From assembly GCF_900182735.1 (NCBI RefSeq), contig NZ_FXTU01000003.1:417463-481462 (forward strand): DNA of 64,000 bases, read 5' to 3'. The stretch comes from Laceyella tengchongensis (GTDB lineage Bacteria; Bacillota; Bacilli; Thermoactinomycetales; Thermoactinomycetaceae). Under the pieces are notes generated by a model. It saw only the letters and a program-made list of their open reading frames with translations, was not told the DNA's origin and ran no database searches. Both the position numbers and the translations under genes were made by a program. Below, piece by piece: positions 35,759 to 43,722 of the stretch (its first letter is position 1; every line of letters starts with the position of its first letter).

Positions 35759-36831
35759 CAACGCACCTCCCAAAATGGTTGATTTTTGATATACCCCTTA
35801 AACATTTGTAGTGCCTTGTGATAACAGAAAGGGTGATTTTTTTGTTTATTTCCCACTTTCTTGATTAATTTATCTGGAAAAGGGGCCGATAAAATAGCAA
35901 AAAAAGGATAATATTGTTGGCCAATTTGAATTACTCTTAGCCATACTGGCGATGGAACCCGTTGATATCGTTTTGGAAGAATCTGATATCTCTGTCCATT
36001 TTTTTTGGATGAGACCATCAAGGGTAGACCAAGAAAGAGACGATGTTCTTTATGCTCTGATCGAAATCCTTTGATTACTTGCATTCCCGCTACCATCGCC
36101 TTAAGTTCTGTGTCGCTTCCTTCATTGGCTAAAAAGAATGTAGTTCGCTGATCTACAATGGTATGATTACAATGATCCCATGGCGAAAACCAAAATTGGA
36201 TTTGCTGTAACCCGCATTGAAACCTTTTAATCCATTCTTCTATGGTTGATGCTTCATGTGCAATAGGCAGCTGATCCATCCATTGCTGAATTTCTGGATC
36301 ATCCGCTTGCCATTCCTGTAAGGCGATGGTACCAAATCCCCTACGACTTCTGGCTCCGAGACCACCAATATGTCCCAACATCCATAGGCTGGACACCAGC
36401 CCTTTCCAATCAGGTGCTACTTTATTGGCATTACGGTGGGGGCGTAACAACAATTGAATCGTGAAGCGGCCAGAAAGTTTATCGGCATAGTTTGAAACCG
36501 GGGAAATGTAAGAACACCTCCGCCTTAGGAAAAAGCTGAAGTAGTCCAAATCTCGAGGCAATGAACTCATTCTCATTATTTTTAGATTTTCATTTTTTTT
36601 GCGCATAAAAAAAGCTGACTGCCCAGCTCCTCCCCCTGTTCCTCCAAATAAAATCTCCTCCCATGTCGCTTTTCCACCCTCTGGTACCTTCTGAAAGTGA
36701 GGATTGATTGCCCGATACCAATAACGCAACGCCCCTTTTACAGAGGGCAGTCGAAGTTCTGCTGTCATCGCATCTGCTCCCGCCAAAAACAAAGGGGTAA
36801 CTACCCGAAAAGTAGCTGTGATTACTTTCAC
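35758..36831 (-). CDS. cmr1: CRISPR type III-B protein Cmr1 (Cas7-like RAMP)
   Basis: 357-residue RAMP subunit at the 3' end of the crRNA. The start VITATFRVVTPLFLAGADA, then LPSVKGALRYWYRAINP and the glycine-rich GGLGARSRRGFGTIALQEW are standard Cmr1. I chose the GTG at 36831 (behind AAGGTTGGTGAT), which gives the family-typical N-terminus; the frame runs on to 36888. First gene of the six-gene operon. Confidence 0.9.
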   Translation of the reverse strand: MKVITATFRVVTPLFLAGADAMTAELRLPSVKGALRYWYRAINPHFQKVPEGGKATWEEILFGGTGGGAGQSAFFMRKKNENLKIMRMSSLPRDLDYFSFFLRRRCSYISPVSNYADKLSGRFTIQLLLRPHRNANKVAPDWKGLVSSLWMLGHIGGLGARSRRGFGTIALQEWQADDPEIQQWMDQLPIAHEASTIEEWIKRFQCGLQQIQFWFSPWDHCNHTIVDQRTTFFLANEGSDTELKAMVAGMQVIKGFRSEHKEHRLFLGLPLMVSSKKNGQRYQILPKRYQRVPSPVWLRVIQIGQQYYPFFAILSAPFPDKLIKKVGNKQKNHPFCYHKALQMFKGYIKNQPFWEVR

Positions 36832-36888
36832 TTTATCACCAACCTTCCAATGTTCTTTAAAAAGGCATAGGTAATTGATAGGTTTCAA

Positions 36889-37187
36889 ACAAAGTCCGAG
36901 GGACTAGGAGGTGGTTGATACTTTCAAAAACTATTCTCAACCTCAAATATAAACTTCCTTAAAAATACAGAAAATCGACGACAATTGTATTTTATTCTGC
37001 ATTTGTTTTGTTTTTCCTTTTTGATCTTCTATATTTTTTCATTTTCCCATAATTTTAAACCAAGTCATGTATACGATAAATAAGTAACCATGTAGTAGCA
37101 CTTTAAGTATTAAATGGTGATAGAAGATTTTTATTCGCCATAGACACACAGAAAAAACAGAGGTGTTACCCTCTGCTCTTTAGAACG
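36889..37187. other. AT-rich intergenic region upstream of the cmr operon
   Basis: About 300 bases, strongly AT-rich, with no open frame of note. It should contain the cmr promoter on the minus strand; I could not pick a convincing -35/-10 pair. Confidence 0.5.
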
Positions 37188-38198
37188 TCAAGATCTATTC
37201 CTGTTTTGCTTGTTAAATGCATATGCAAGTGCAAAAATATTACCGATCAACGTTAATCGGAAGTTAGATATACTAAGGTATCGGTATTTATTAAGTGTAT
37301 TCAACGTTTCTTTCTTTATTTTTTCTTCTCCATACACAATGAAAGGAATTTCATCATTTTTTTCCATAAGCATTTTTGCAATGGTAATTAAATCTTGGTC
37401 GCTGGATCCATCAGCCGACATAATATATCGGTAAATTAGGATATCAAATTCATTATTTTCCAATGCTTGTTGCAGTTGATCGCGATCAAACAATTTGACT
37501 TGAACATGTTGAATGCCACGTCGACGAATCAAGTCCACTTCTTCTGTTTCCATTTTTTTGATCTCTGCTTCAGGCCCCATCACCCAAATGCGTGAAGAAG
37601 TAAATGTTTTTTCATTTTCAATATTCTTTTTCAGTGCAACATAATCTTGTTCTGTTTCACGAGCAACCTGTTCTAACGTATCCTTATACTGTTTCTCCAT
37701 TTGCAATCGAACCTGCTGCAACTGATTGTGGTAATCTTGAATGGCTAAATCAATCATTTGCTTTTCTGCTCTTAATTGTTGTTGAAACTCTTTATTTAAC
37801 TCTTTTTTGGTTTGGTCTAACTCTAACTCCATTTGTTTTCTTAAATCCATTTTCGTTTGACCGATATAATAAAAAACAATATAGCCTCCAATAGCTAGCA
37901 AAACCGTTTGCGCCCCTACAAGAAACTGAAACATTGTGAAAAATGAATCGCGTTCACTTTGCATAGTCTCCTGAAAACGAGTCATTTCTGCTTGAATATG
38001 ATCTCGGTAATTTTTAACCTCTTCCCCAAGATCTTTTAGCAACTCCCGATGGCCTTCCAAATCTTCAATGCGACTGTTTAATCCTTCTAGTGTTGGTGCC
38101 TTTTCCACTTGTTTGGCATCTTCTGCGTAAGCTAGAGAAGGGAGACTCAGCAGGATATACAAACAAATATATATGAATAGCCAACATCGCCCTTTCAT
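37188..38198 (-). CDS. Membrane protein with coiled coil and cytoplasmic receiver-like domain, upstream of cmr operon
   Basis: 336 residues. A signal peptide (about 1-25, ending SLAYA) is followed by a coiled coil of about 60 residues, predicted outside the membrane, and a TM (about 88-110, FLVGAQTVLLAIGGYIVFYY). Next come a cytoplasmic coiled coil of about 85 residues and a C-terminal domain of about 135 residues. That domain alternates strands and helices five times (RIWVMG, VQVKLFD, FDILIYRY, IPFIVYG, YLSIS), the pattern of receiver/Rossmann-like folds. ATG behind GAGGAGGAATCAT. Same strand as cmr1, 356 bases upstream. I recognise no CARF, SAVED or nuclease motif. It is a candidate ancillary effector of the type III system, or unrelated cargo. 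Confidence 0.7.
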   Translation of the reverse strand: MKGRCWLFIYICLYILLSLPSLAYAEDAKQVEKAPTLEGLNSRIEDLEGHRELLKDLGEEVKNYRDHIQAEMTRFQETMQSERDSFFTMFQFLVGAQTVLLAIGGYIVFYYIGQTKMDLRKQMELELDQTKKELNKEFQQQLRAEKQMIDLAIQDYHNQLQQVRLQMEKQYKDTLEQVARETEQDYVALKKNIENEKTFTSSRIWVMGPEAEIKKMETEEVDLIRRRGIQHVQVKLFDRDQLQQALENNEFDILIYRYIMSADGSSDQDLITIAKMLMEKNDEIPFIVYGEEKIKKETLNTLNKYRYLSISNFRLTLIGNIFALAYAFNKQNRNRS

Positions 38199-38213
38199 AT
38201 GATTCCTCCTCAT

Positions 38214-38785
38214 GTCTCTACCGGGTTAAATAAACTGCACTTTCACTACATACTATCAATTTTAGTGAAGAGCAATGGAATTGAAAAGAATTAAAATTTC
38301 CTTCAGCTTTAGTTTTATTTAAATGGTCTATCAATACTTCTTAACTCCAACCATAGGAATCGAACCATTCCGGTAGGGATTGAACATACTTAGAAGCAGG
38401 GGTAATGATACCCTGCTTTTTTCATTTGACGTGGAGGACAAGGGATAGTCTAGTCCTCTAGGATCACCTCAACAACAAAAAGAGGCTACTCAGAGCCTCT
38501 CTGAAAATTCGCCCCCGCTCATCGAGTATATAATCCCGATCAAGCTCGTGTTAGGTTAAAACAACCTCCTTATCATTAAGCAAAGCGTATTCAATAGCAA
38601 CTGATGCCATGGCCTTACCCCTCCTGGCCATTCTGTGTTAACTATATTGTTTTATTAGATATTGAAAATAACATCCCCTCTTTTCTGATTATCCGTGATC
38701 ATTCAATATCAGGTCATGAGAACAGAGCCGCACTGCTGTTGTTAAATAAAAAAAGCCAGCTTCCATCATGCGATAGGGCTGGCTT
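38214..38785. other. Intergenic region with terminators and one possible micro-ORF
   Basis: Holds a plus-oriented hairpin with T run at 38395-38423 (AGCAGGG/CCCTGCT), a minus-oriented terminator at 38481-38500 (AGAGGCT/AGCCTCT then TTTTTG), and a possible 19-codon ORF between them. No larger gene is convincing; the 79-codon plus frame at 38604 has no ribosome site. Confidence 0.6.
38551..38610 (-). CDS. Possible 19-residue micro-ORF or truncated gene
   Basis: MASVAIEYALLNDKEVVLT behind a strong AGGAGGGG. The frame stays open for 29 codons after the TAA (HELDRDYILDERGRIFREAL), which looks protein-like, so this may be a longer gene with a nonsense mutation. A terminator follows at 38481. Confidence 0.35.
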   Translation of the reverse strand: MASVAIEYALLNDKEVVLT

Positions 38786-38788
38786 TTA
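38748..38788. terminator. Bidirectional terminator
   Basis: AAAAGCCAGC and GCTGGCTTTT form a 10-bp stem just after the stop of the coiled-coil gene. Confidence 0.8.
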
Positions 38789-39094
38789 TTGTTCGTTGGC
38801 GCGTTTCTCTTTTTCCAAGCGACTTACCCGCTTGTCAGTGTAGTTCTGCCGCTCTTCCAACAAACAGATGCGCTGATCAAGAAGGTCACTTTTCTCTGAA
38901 AACTCAATTTGATTCTCTAGAGTATCCTGCGCTGACATGCGCACAACGCGCTTCACGTCCTCTAGCTCCGTTTCAATACGGTCGAAGCGCTTGTCAACCT
39001 CATCAAAGCGTTTATCAACTTCGTTGAAACGTTGCTCAAAACGTTGTTCCATATTGTCCAATTTGGAAAGAATTTTCTTTAATAACTCCTCCAT
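38786..39094 (-). CDS. Small coiled-coil protein
   Basis: 102 residues with almost continuous heptads and near-repeats (FNEVDKRFDEVDKRFDRIE). Charged, no TM, no catalytic motif. Proteins like this are common on phages and plasmids as small scaffold or DUF-type proteins. Strong AAAGGAGGTCGGACG ribosome site, so expressed. Function unknown. Confidence 0.7.
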   Translation of the reverse strand: MEELLKKILSKLDNMEQRFEQRFNEVDKRFDEVDKRFDRIETELEDVKRVVRMSAQDTLENQIEFSEKSDLLDQRICLLEERQNYTDKRVSRLEKEKRANEQ

Positions 39095-39145
39095 CGTCCG
39101 ACCTCCTTTCTCTCAGTATAGCAACAATTTCCAATAACATAAAGC

Positions 39146-39481
39146 TCATCTCCCTCGGAAAAATAGCATCCAGAACCTGCCGCCCACGACCAGCGCTATC
39201 CCCAACACATCGATCCACCAAGGAAGAAGTTGACCATCCGTGAAGGCATATAAAAATACACCCCACACCAGCGGATATGTAAATGTCCTGGCGGTGTACA
39301 TGAAAAGGAAAATCAGCAATGTTGTTAGCAACGCGACTGAGCCGAAGTCGGTTAGGGGCAACGAGTACATCTCCATGATGCCAAACCACAATACGAACGG
39401 CTCTACATATGTCAAAATGGCCAACCAAAATGCATTCTCTCTTGCTTGTGATGGGTCTTGAAAGGTTATATTGATTCTCAC
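39146..39481 (-). CDS. Small polytopic membrane protein
   Basis: 111 residues with about three to four TM segments (FWLAILTYVEPFVLWFGIM, VALLTTLLIFLFMYTA, YPLVWGVFLYAF, VLGIALVVGGRFWMLFF). No family recognised. Transcribed upstream of the coiled-coil gene on the same strand. Confidence 0.65.
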   Translation of the reverse strand: MRINITFQDPSQARENAFWLAILTYVEPFVLWFGIMEMYSLPLTDFGSVALLTTLLIFLFMYTARTFTYPLVWGVFLYAFTDGQLLPWWIDVLGIALVVGGRFWMLFFRGR

Positions 39482-39530
39482 AGTCTCACCTCCGTGCCTA
39501 TCATATCAATTTTTCATACAGTTTTGAATA

Positions 39531-39755
39531 CTAACACCTCAGAAGCAAAAACCTAGACTGCAATATATCATATTTTTCTGAAATAAACTTTTCAAATGCT
39601 TTGCCGACCAAGGGTAAGACAATTAGGATCAAGATGATGTACCAGAAGATGAGGAGTTTCCCTAAGACATAGGCAGCCCCCATGCTGATCCAAAACAACT
39701 TGTGGTGTTGGAACCGGAACTGTTCCCTTGGGTCATACACCCATTCTAATACCAC
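39531..39755 (-). pseudogene. Truncated membrane-protein gene fused to the end of CRISPR array D
   Basis: The frame encodes HHKLFWISMGAAYVLGKLLI plus further hydrophobic sequence, similar to the C-terminal part of the 115-residue protein at 42424 (NHKAFWLAVGIGYGLGGLFL). Its first codons (VVLEWVYD) lie inside the outermost CRISPR repeat, and about 70 N-terminal residues seen in the paralogue are missing. The gene seems to have been cut by the array. Confidence 0.6.
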
Positions 39756-40373
39756 TATGGTAACAACTTAACGCAGAAGGCCGGGAGGAAGGTTGAACGT
39801 CTTTCACTATTTCAATACCACTATGGATTCAACTAAAACGCCTCGTCAATGACCATGAAATGGACACCCTCACCAATTTCAATACCACTATGGATTCAAC
39901 TAAAACGGAAAGCTGGAAGAATGCATCGAGGCGGCGGTTAAATTTCAATACCACTATGGATTCAACTAAAACTATTGAGTGGTGGGATTTTCCCACCCTT
40001 TTTATTGATTTCAATACCACTATGGATTCAACTAAAACACGTCCAACTCAAAGTAGTTTAAGTCTTGATTCCCCATTTCAATACCACTATGGATTCAACT
40101 AAAACTGGTGCCGGGTTCGCCATCGGGATCGGCGACATGATCCATTTCAATACCACTATGGATTCAACTAAAACGCAAGACCAAGCCGCATAAGATCCGA
40201 GCGAAGAAATTTCAATACCACTATGGATTCAACTAAAACCCATATGGGCGAGAAATCGGAGAGTGGATCCAAAAATTTCAATACCACTATGGATTCAACT
40301 AAAACAGAAAGCGGTCATCCTCCACCACTCCATCCAACACCCATTTCAATACCACTATGGATTCAACTAAAAC
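39743..40373 (-). CRISPR. CRISPR array D, 10 repeats / 9 spacers
   Basis: 31-nt GTTGAATCC-type repeats, all identical except the outermost degenerate one (39743-39772), which has a mixed sequence. Spacers 34-38 nt, all different. Leader at the right end. Read on the plus strand most spacers have an open frame, e.g. GKLEECIEAAVK and PYGREIGEWIQ, consistent with crRNAs antisense to target mRNA. Confidence 0.97.
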
Positions 40374-40480
40374 CCGTATGTGAACATCAGTCATTTCAAG
40401 CATTTTCATTATATCAAAAACCAAAATAATCTGTGAACCGTTAATGATGCAAAAACCCCGGGAGGTTCACAGACTTTTTA
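40374..40480 (-). promoter_or_regulatory. CRISPR leader D with promoter
   Basis: Same leader with 10-bp inverted repeat and TTCACA-18-TATAAT promoter. Confidence 0.83.
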
Positions 40481-40543
40481 TCACACGGAAAGGATAGCTC
40501 CAATTACGACAAACTCTCACAAGCTACGCATCTCCATCTCGAT

Positions 40544-40729
40544 CTAAGCCGTGAGGTCATTAGGCGCGAATTGATCGAAGAAGGCTTGCACTTCCTTTTG
40601 CGTTTTAAAATCGCTATAGTCACGATCAGGGATACTGAGATTAGGTTCTCCTTTGGCAATCCCAGGCGTAGGACTCTTAGTTGGCAGATTGGATGTTGCA
40701 CCACTTTTCCTTGTGGTATCCCTTGTCAT
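40544..40729 (-). CDS. Possible small protein or gene remnant downstream of a solitary repeat
   Basis: 61 residues, MTRDTTRKSGATSNLPTKSP through DYSDFKTQKEVQAFFDQFAP to the end. The C-terminal half looks like real protein. The ATG lies immediately after a solitary CRISPR repeat, and no ribosome site is seen apart from GAAAG in the repeat end itself, so the gene has probably lost its 5' part. A degraded copy exists at 30346-30478. Confidence 0.45.
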   Translation of the reverse strand: MTRDTTRKSGATSNLPTKSPTPGIAKGEPNLSIPDRDYSDFKTQKEVQAFFDQFAPNDLTA

Positions 40730-40730
40730 G

Positions 40731-40761
40731 CTTTCAATACCACTTTGGATTCAACTAAAAC
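40731..40761 (-). repeat. Solitary CRISPR repeat
   Basis: GTTGAATCC-type repeat with one mismatch (CACTTTGG). The flank on its right matches that of the solitary repeat at 30479. Confidence 0.88.
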
Positions 40762-40844
40762 TTCGTCAATTCCTTTTCTTCACACTATCCCTGAAAAGGC
40801 ACCGGTGCTACTGGTCGGCCTTTTTCTGCAAGCAAAAAACCGCC

Positions 40845-41096
40845 TCATTGGGCGGCGATTTTCTTCAACTCATCAAAAAGAGCTTCTTCTTTTTTAATCA
40901 GCGGACGCAATTTGTTATCACTTTTAAGCAGTTCGCCCATTAAAACACAGCCGGGGTCGGAACGACATTTCAATACCACTATGGATTCAACTAAACCCGC
41001 CCCCGTATGGGTGATCTGTTGCTCGCGGTGCTCATGGATGGCGTATTGAAGATATTGGAGTGCTGCGGATGGGATTTGTTTATAGATTTTAGCCAT
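40845..41096 (-). CDS. 83-residue protein with a CRISPR repeat inserted in frame
   Basis: MAKIYKQIPSAALQYLQYAI starts behind AAAGGAGAAAAGATA, a strong ribosome site. Codons 34-43 (LVESIVVLK region) are a 30-nt CRISPR repeat at 40967-40996; the frame then continues with VLMGELLKSDNKLRPLIKKE to the end. The flanking halves read like one small helical protein, so the repeat seems to have been added without breaking the frame. No family recognised. Confidence 0.6.
   Translation of the reverse strand: MAKIYKQIPSAALQYLQYAIHEHREQQITHTGAGLVESIVVLKCRSDPGCVLMGELLKSDNKLRPLIKKEEALFDELKKIAAQ
40967..40996 (-). repeat. Solitary CRISPR repeat inside a coding sequence
   Basis: 30 nt, one A shorter than the array D repeat, which keeps the reading frame. 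No second repeat or leader adjoins it. Confidence 0.85.
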
Positions 41097-41217
41097 TATC
41101 TTTTCTCCTTTGACGGGTGATCACCTCATGATAACAATATTGTCAAGTGGGAACTAGTAAAAGATGCTCACATGAGATGGTGTAATCGTGCAACAATAAC
41201 GAACGTTCATGATACAC

Positions 41218-41970
41218 ATTTGATACCACTATGAATTCAACTAAAACAAAAACAAGCCAGCTTGCCAAATCGGATTCCTGAAAATTTCAATACCACCATG
41301 GATACAACTAAACGATAGTTTCCCATGCGATAAGCGCCTGCTCTTTCATATTTCAATACCACTATGGTTACAACTAAACCCAACGCAGACTTCTATGCCA
41401 AGATCATAGAAGAAAAATTTCAATACCACTATGGTTACAACTAAACAATAGTAGCTTGATAATCAGCTAGCTTATCAAGCGAATTTCAATACCACTATGG
41501 TTACAACTAAACGGGAATTTCTTGTACAAGTTGAGCCAAGCGAATGAATTTCAATACCACTATGGTTACAACTAAACACCAAGGCGGACAAATTCATGGG
41601 TGCAGGCATGGGATTTCAATACCACTATGGTTACAACTAAACGTGGGTTTCCGCTTGGCTTTTACCTGCGTCAAAACATTTCAATACCACTATGGTTACA
41701 ACTAAACCCGGTCAACAAAGGGCGAAGTGGAATATTGATTTATATTTCAATACCACTATGGTTACAACTAAACTGAGCTGTAGGGAAGCGTCAGAACCCA
41801 CTTTCCCAGATTTCAATACCACTATGGTTACAACTAAACGCGGGCTTTGATGCCATTGGCGATCTCTTGAACTTTATTTCAATACCACTATGGTTACAAC
41901 TAAACTCGAATAAAAGGAGAGATGGATAAATGAAAATGGTATTTCAATACCACTATGGTTACAACTAAAC
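41218..41970 (-). CRISPR. CRISPR array E, 12 repeats / 11 spacers
   Basis: 30-nt GTTGTAACC-type repeats (GTTTAGTTGTAACC then ATAGTGGTATTGAAAT). The two leader-distal repeats are degenerate and the outermost (41218-41247) is of the GTTGAATCC type, so the array once carried the other variant. Spacers 34-37 nt, all different. Leader at the right end. Spacer 41906-41940 contains AAAGGAGAGATGGATAAATG, i.e. a ribosome site and start codon. Confidence 0.97.
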
Positions 41971-42077
41971 CCGTATGTGAACATCAGTCATTTCAAGCAT
42001 TTTCATTATATCAAAAACCAAAATAATCTGTGAACCGTTAATGATGCAAAAACCCCGGGAGGTTCACAGACTTTTTA
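41971..42077 (-). promoter_or_regulatory. CRISPR leader E with promoter
   Basis: Same leader as arrays A-D, with the inverted repeat and promoter. Confidence 0.83.
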
Positions 42078-42222
42078 GCTCACTAAAGGATATGGTAGAT
42101 GTCCAATATCCACTTCGTCCTCATTCTTTTTAGCATATCTTTGCTGCCAACATCAACTGAACATACAAGCCCGTCTCTTGCCATTCTCATCTCGTTTCGG
42201 TAGGCAATACAAGTGAAGAAAA

Positions 42223-42378
42223 TCATTTGCAACGTATAGTAACATTCTTTTGAGATACTTTCATCTGGTTTACCATCCTGATAAAGTTTTCACAGGCAGT
42301 CGGTGTGGGACTACCATTGATAATCAAAATAACATCTTCCAGCTCAATCACTTCTTGTTTTACACGTTGTTTACTCAT
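42223..42378 (-). CDS. 51-residue conserved small protein (paralogue of 26313)
   Basis: MSKQRVKQEVIELEDVILII then NGSPTPTACENFIRMV and a basic tail. It matches the 47-residue protein at the other side of the CRISPR region. AAGGAG lies 14 bases before the ATG. It ends the leftward transfer-type gene group, after the membrane protein at 42424. Confidence 0.68.
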   Translation of the reverse strand: MSKQRVKQEVIELEDVILIINGSPTPTACENFIRMVNQMKVSQKNVTIRCK

Positions 42379-42423
42379 CCCATCCGTCAACTCCTTGAGA
42401 TTTGGTACACACTCCCGTAACAC

Positions 42424-42771
42424 TTAGACAAGCCTGAAAATGATGTAGCGAAAAACTAAATAAACAATGAACAACACAAAGATCACTGGCAAAAACAAAA
42501 ACAAGCCTCCCAATCCATACCCGATGCCAACTGCAAGCCAAAACGCCTTATGATTTTTTCTCAAGGGTGGTTTATTCACACCCTCTTGCCCCATAGGCAT
42601 GAATCTGGCTTTCATATCTGCTACCATTTGCTTACCTTGGCCAGTCAAAATCCGCTCCATCAGTGATGTGATTTGCAAGAGCAAATAGAGGAACACCACG
42701 CTGGTCGTTCCCACCAAAAGCATGATTGAGACAATAGATGTGTGCGCAACGAACTCATCAAACAACACCAT
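42424..42771 (-). CDS. Small membrane protein
   Basis: 115 residues: two TMs at the N-terminus (VSIMLLVGTTSVVFLYLLLQ), a basic cytoplasmic loop, and a strongly hydrophobic C-terminus (FWLAVGIGYGLGGLFLFLPV onward). A truncated paralogue lies at 39531. No family name; position suggests a part of the plasmid/transfer module. Confidence 0.65.
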   Translation of the reverse strand: MVLFDEFVAHTSIVSIMLLVGTTSVVFLYLLLQITSLMERILTGQGKQMVADMKARFMPMGQEGVNKPPLRKNHKAFWLAVGIGYGLGGLFLFLPVIFVLFIVYLVFRYIIFRLV

Positions 42772-42954
42772 CGCCCTTTCTTTTGCAAAATAAAAAAGGT
42801 GTTCCTGATCCCTTCAGTTCGGTATCAAGCCACCTCACCACTGTTCACTCACTTTATCCCGCCTCGCCAAGTGACAGCAATCATTCGATTCAAACGAAAA
42901 CAAAAGAAATAGGTATCATTAGTCGGCATTAAAAATCACACATCATCCCTTTTC

Positions 42955-43710
42955 TCATCGGTGCCAGCACATTTGTGTGATAGGTACACATTCTCGCCGC
43001 ACCACTTCCAACCAGCTTTTCATCAACTCCACCCGGCTTCGTGATGTGGTCACCCAGACAACGGGCTTACGCGAGCTGGATCGGGTAGCCAACTGATTAA
43101 AGGCTCGGTAGTAACGTCGGTATTTGGCCTTGATTTTGGTTGGGCTTTCGTTGGCTGTGTCGTATTCAATCCAGAAAGAGCTATCATCGATCTCCAAGCA
43201 AAGATCAGGGCGGGGCAATTCCTTTTCTTCCTCCTGCCTTAGCTTCATATCTTGCCACTCTTGCCATTTCACCACTTCCCACGGATAACGAAACATCTCC
43301 GTGGCCTCATAAGTGTTGTAAAAACGGAGCCGATCCAGCGCTTCATCTCTACCCATCGCGTGCATAAGCCGGATCAAGATCTCCGTCATTCCGCGATAAT
43401 GCCGTTTCTGCGACTCGCTTCGCTCATAATAACGGCGGTCTTCCTCCAGCCAGCCCATCACCCATTTCCAACCAGCAGGCCCCAATTGGTACATGCGCGG
43501 CCCTTTATTAAATGGGGCAGTGCATGACTGGATATGCTTTTCCTCTTTGCTTTTTTTGTTTAACCGTTTGATGGTTTGATCTACAGTATGAACGGATCTT
43601 GCCAACAGCTTGGCGAGTTGGTAACGATCGGCCATGCCCAAGTAAAACAGGAGCAACATCATTTTCTCCTGTGTCTCCAGTTCATCATTGCGCAAAACAT
43701 CGATCACCAT
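42955..43710 (-). CDS. Replication-relaxation family protein
   Basis: 251 residues. N-terminal winged helix (MLLLFYLGMADRYQLAKLLA, then TVDQTIKRLNKK) and a C-terminal nuclease-like alpha/beta part with PDLCLEIDDSSFWIEYDTAN, matching the Replic_Relax family found on Gram-positive plasmids and conjugative elements. It follows the ATPase gene by 12 bases on the same strand, so they are one operon. Confidence 0.78.
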   Translation of the reverse strand: MVIDVLRNDELETQEKMMLLLFYLGMADRYQLAKLLARSVHTVDQTIKRLNKKSKEEKHIQSCTAPFNKGPRMYQLGPAGWKWVMGWLEEDRRYYERSESQKRHYRGMTEILIRLMHAMGRDEALDRLRFYNTYEATEMFRYPWEVVKWQEWQDMKLRQEEEKELPRPDLCLEIDDSSFWIEYDTANESPTKIKAKYRRYYRAFNQLATRSSSRKPVVWVTTSRSRVELMKSWLEVVRRECVPITQMCWHR

Positions 43711-43722
43711 CGCACCAACCCC

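Noticed and set aside
38604..38843. 79-codon plus frame
   Set aside because: Runs through a terminator and into the coiled-coil gene on the other strand; no start signal.
26540..42077. Self-targeting spacers within this window
   Set aside because: By eye no spacer matches any other place in the window; a proper search is needed to exclude partial matches.
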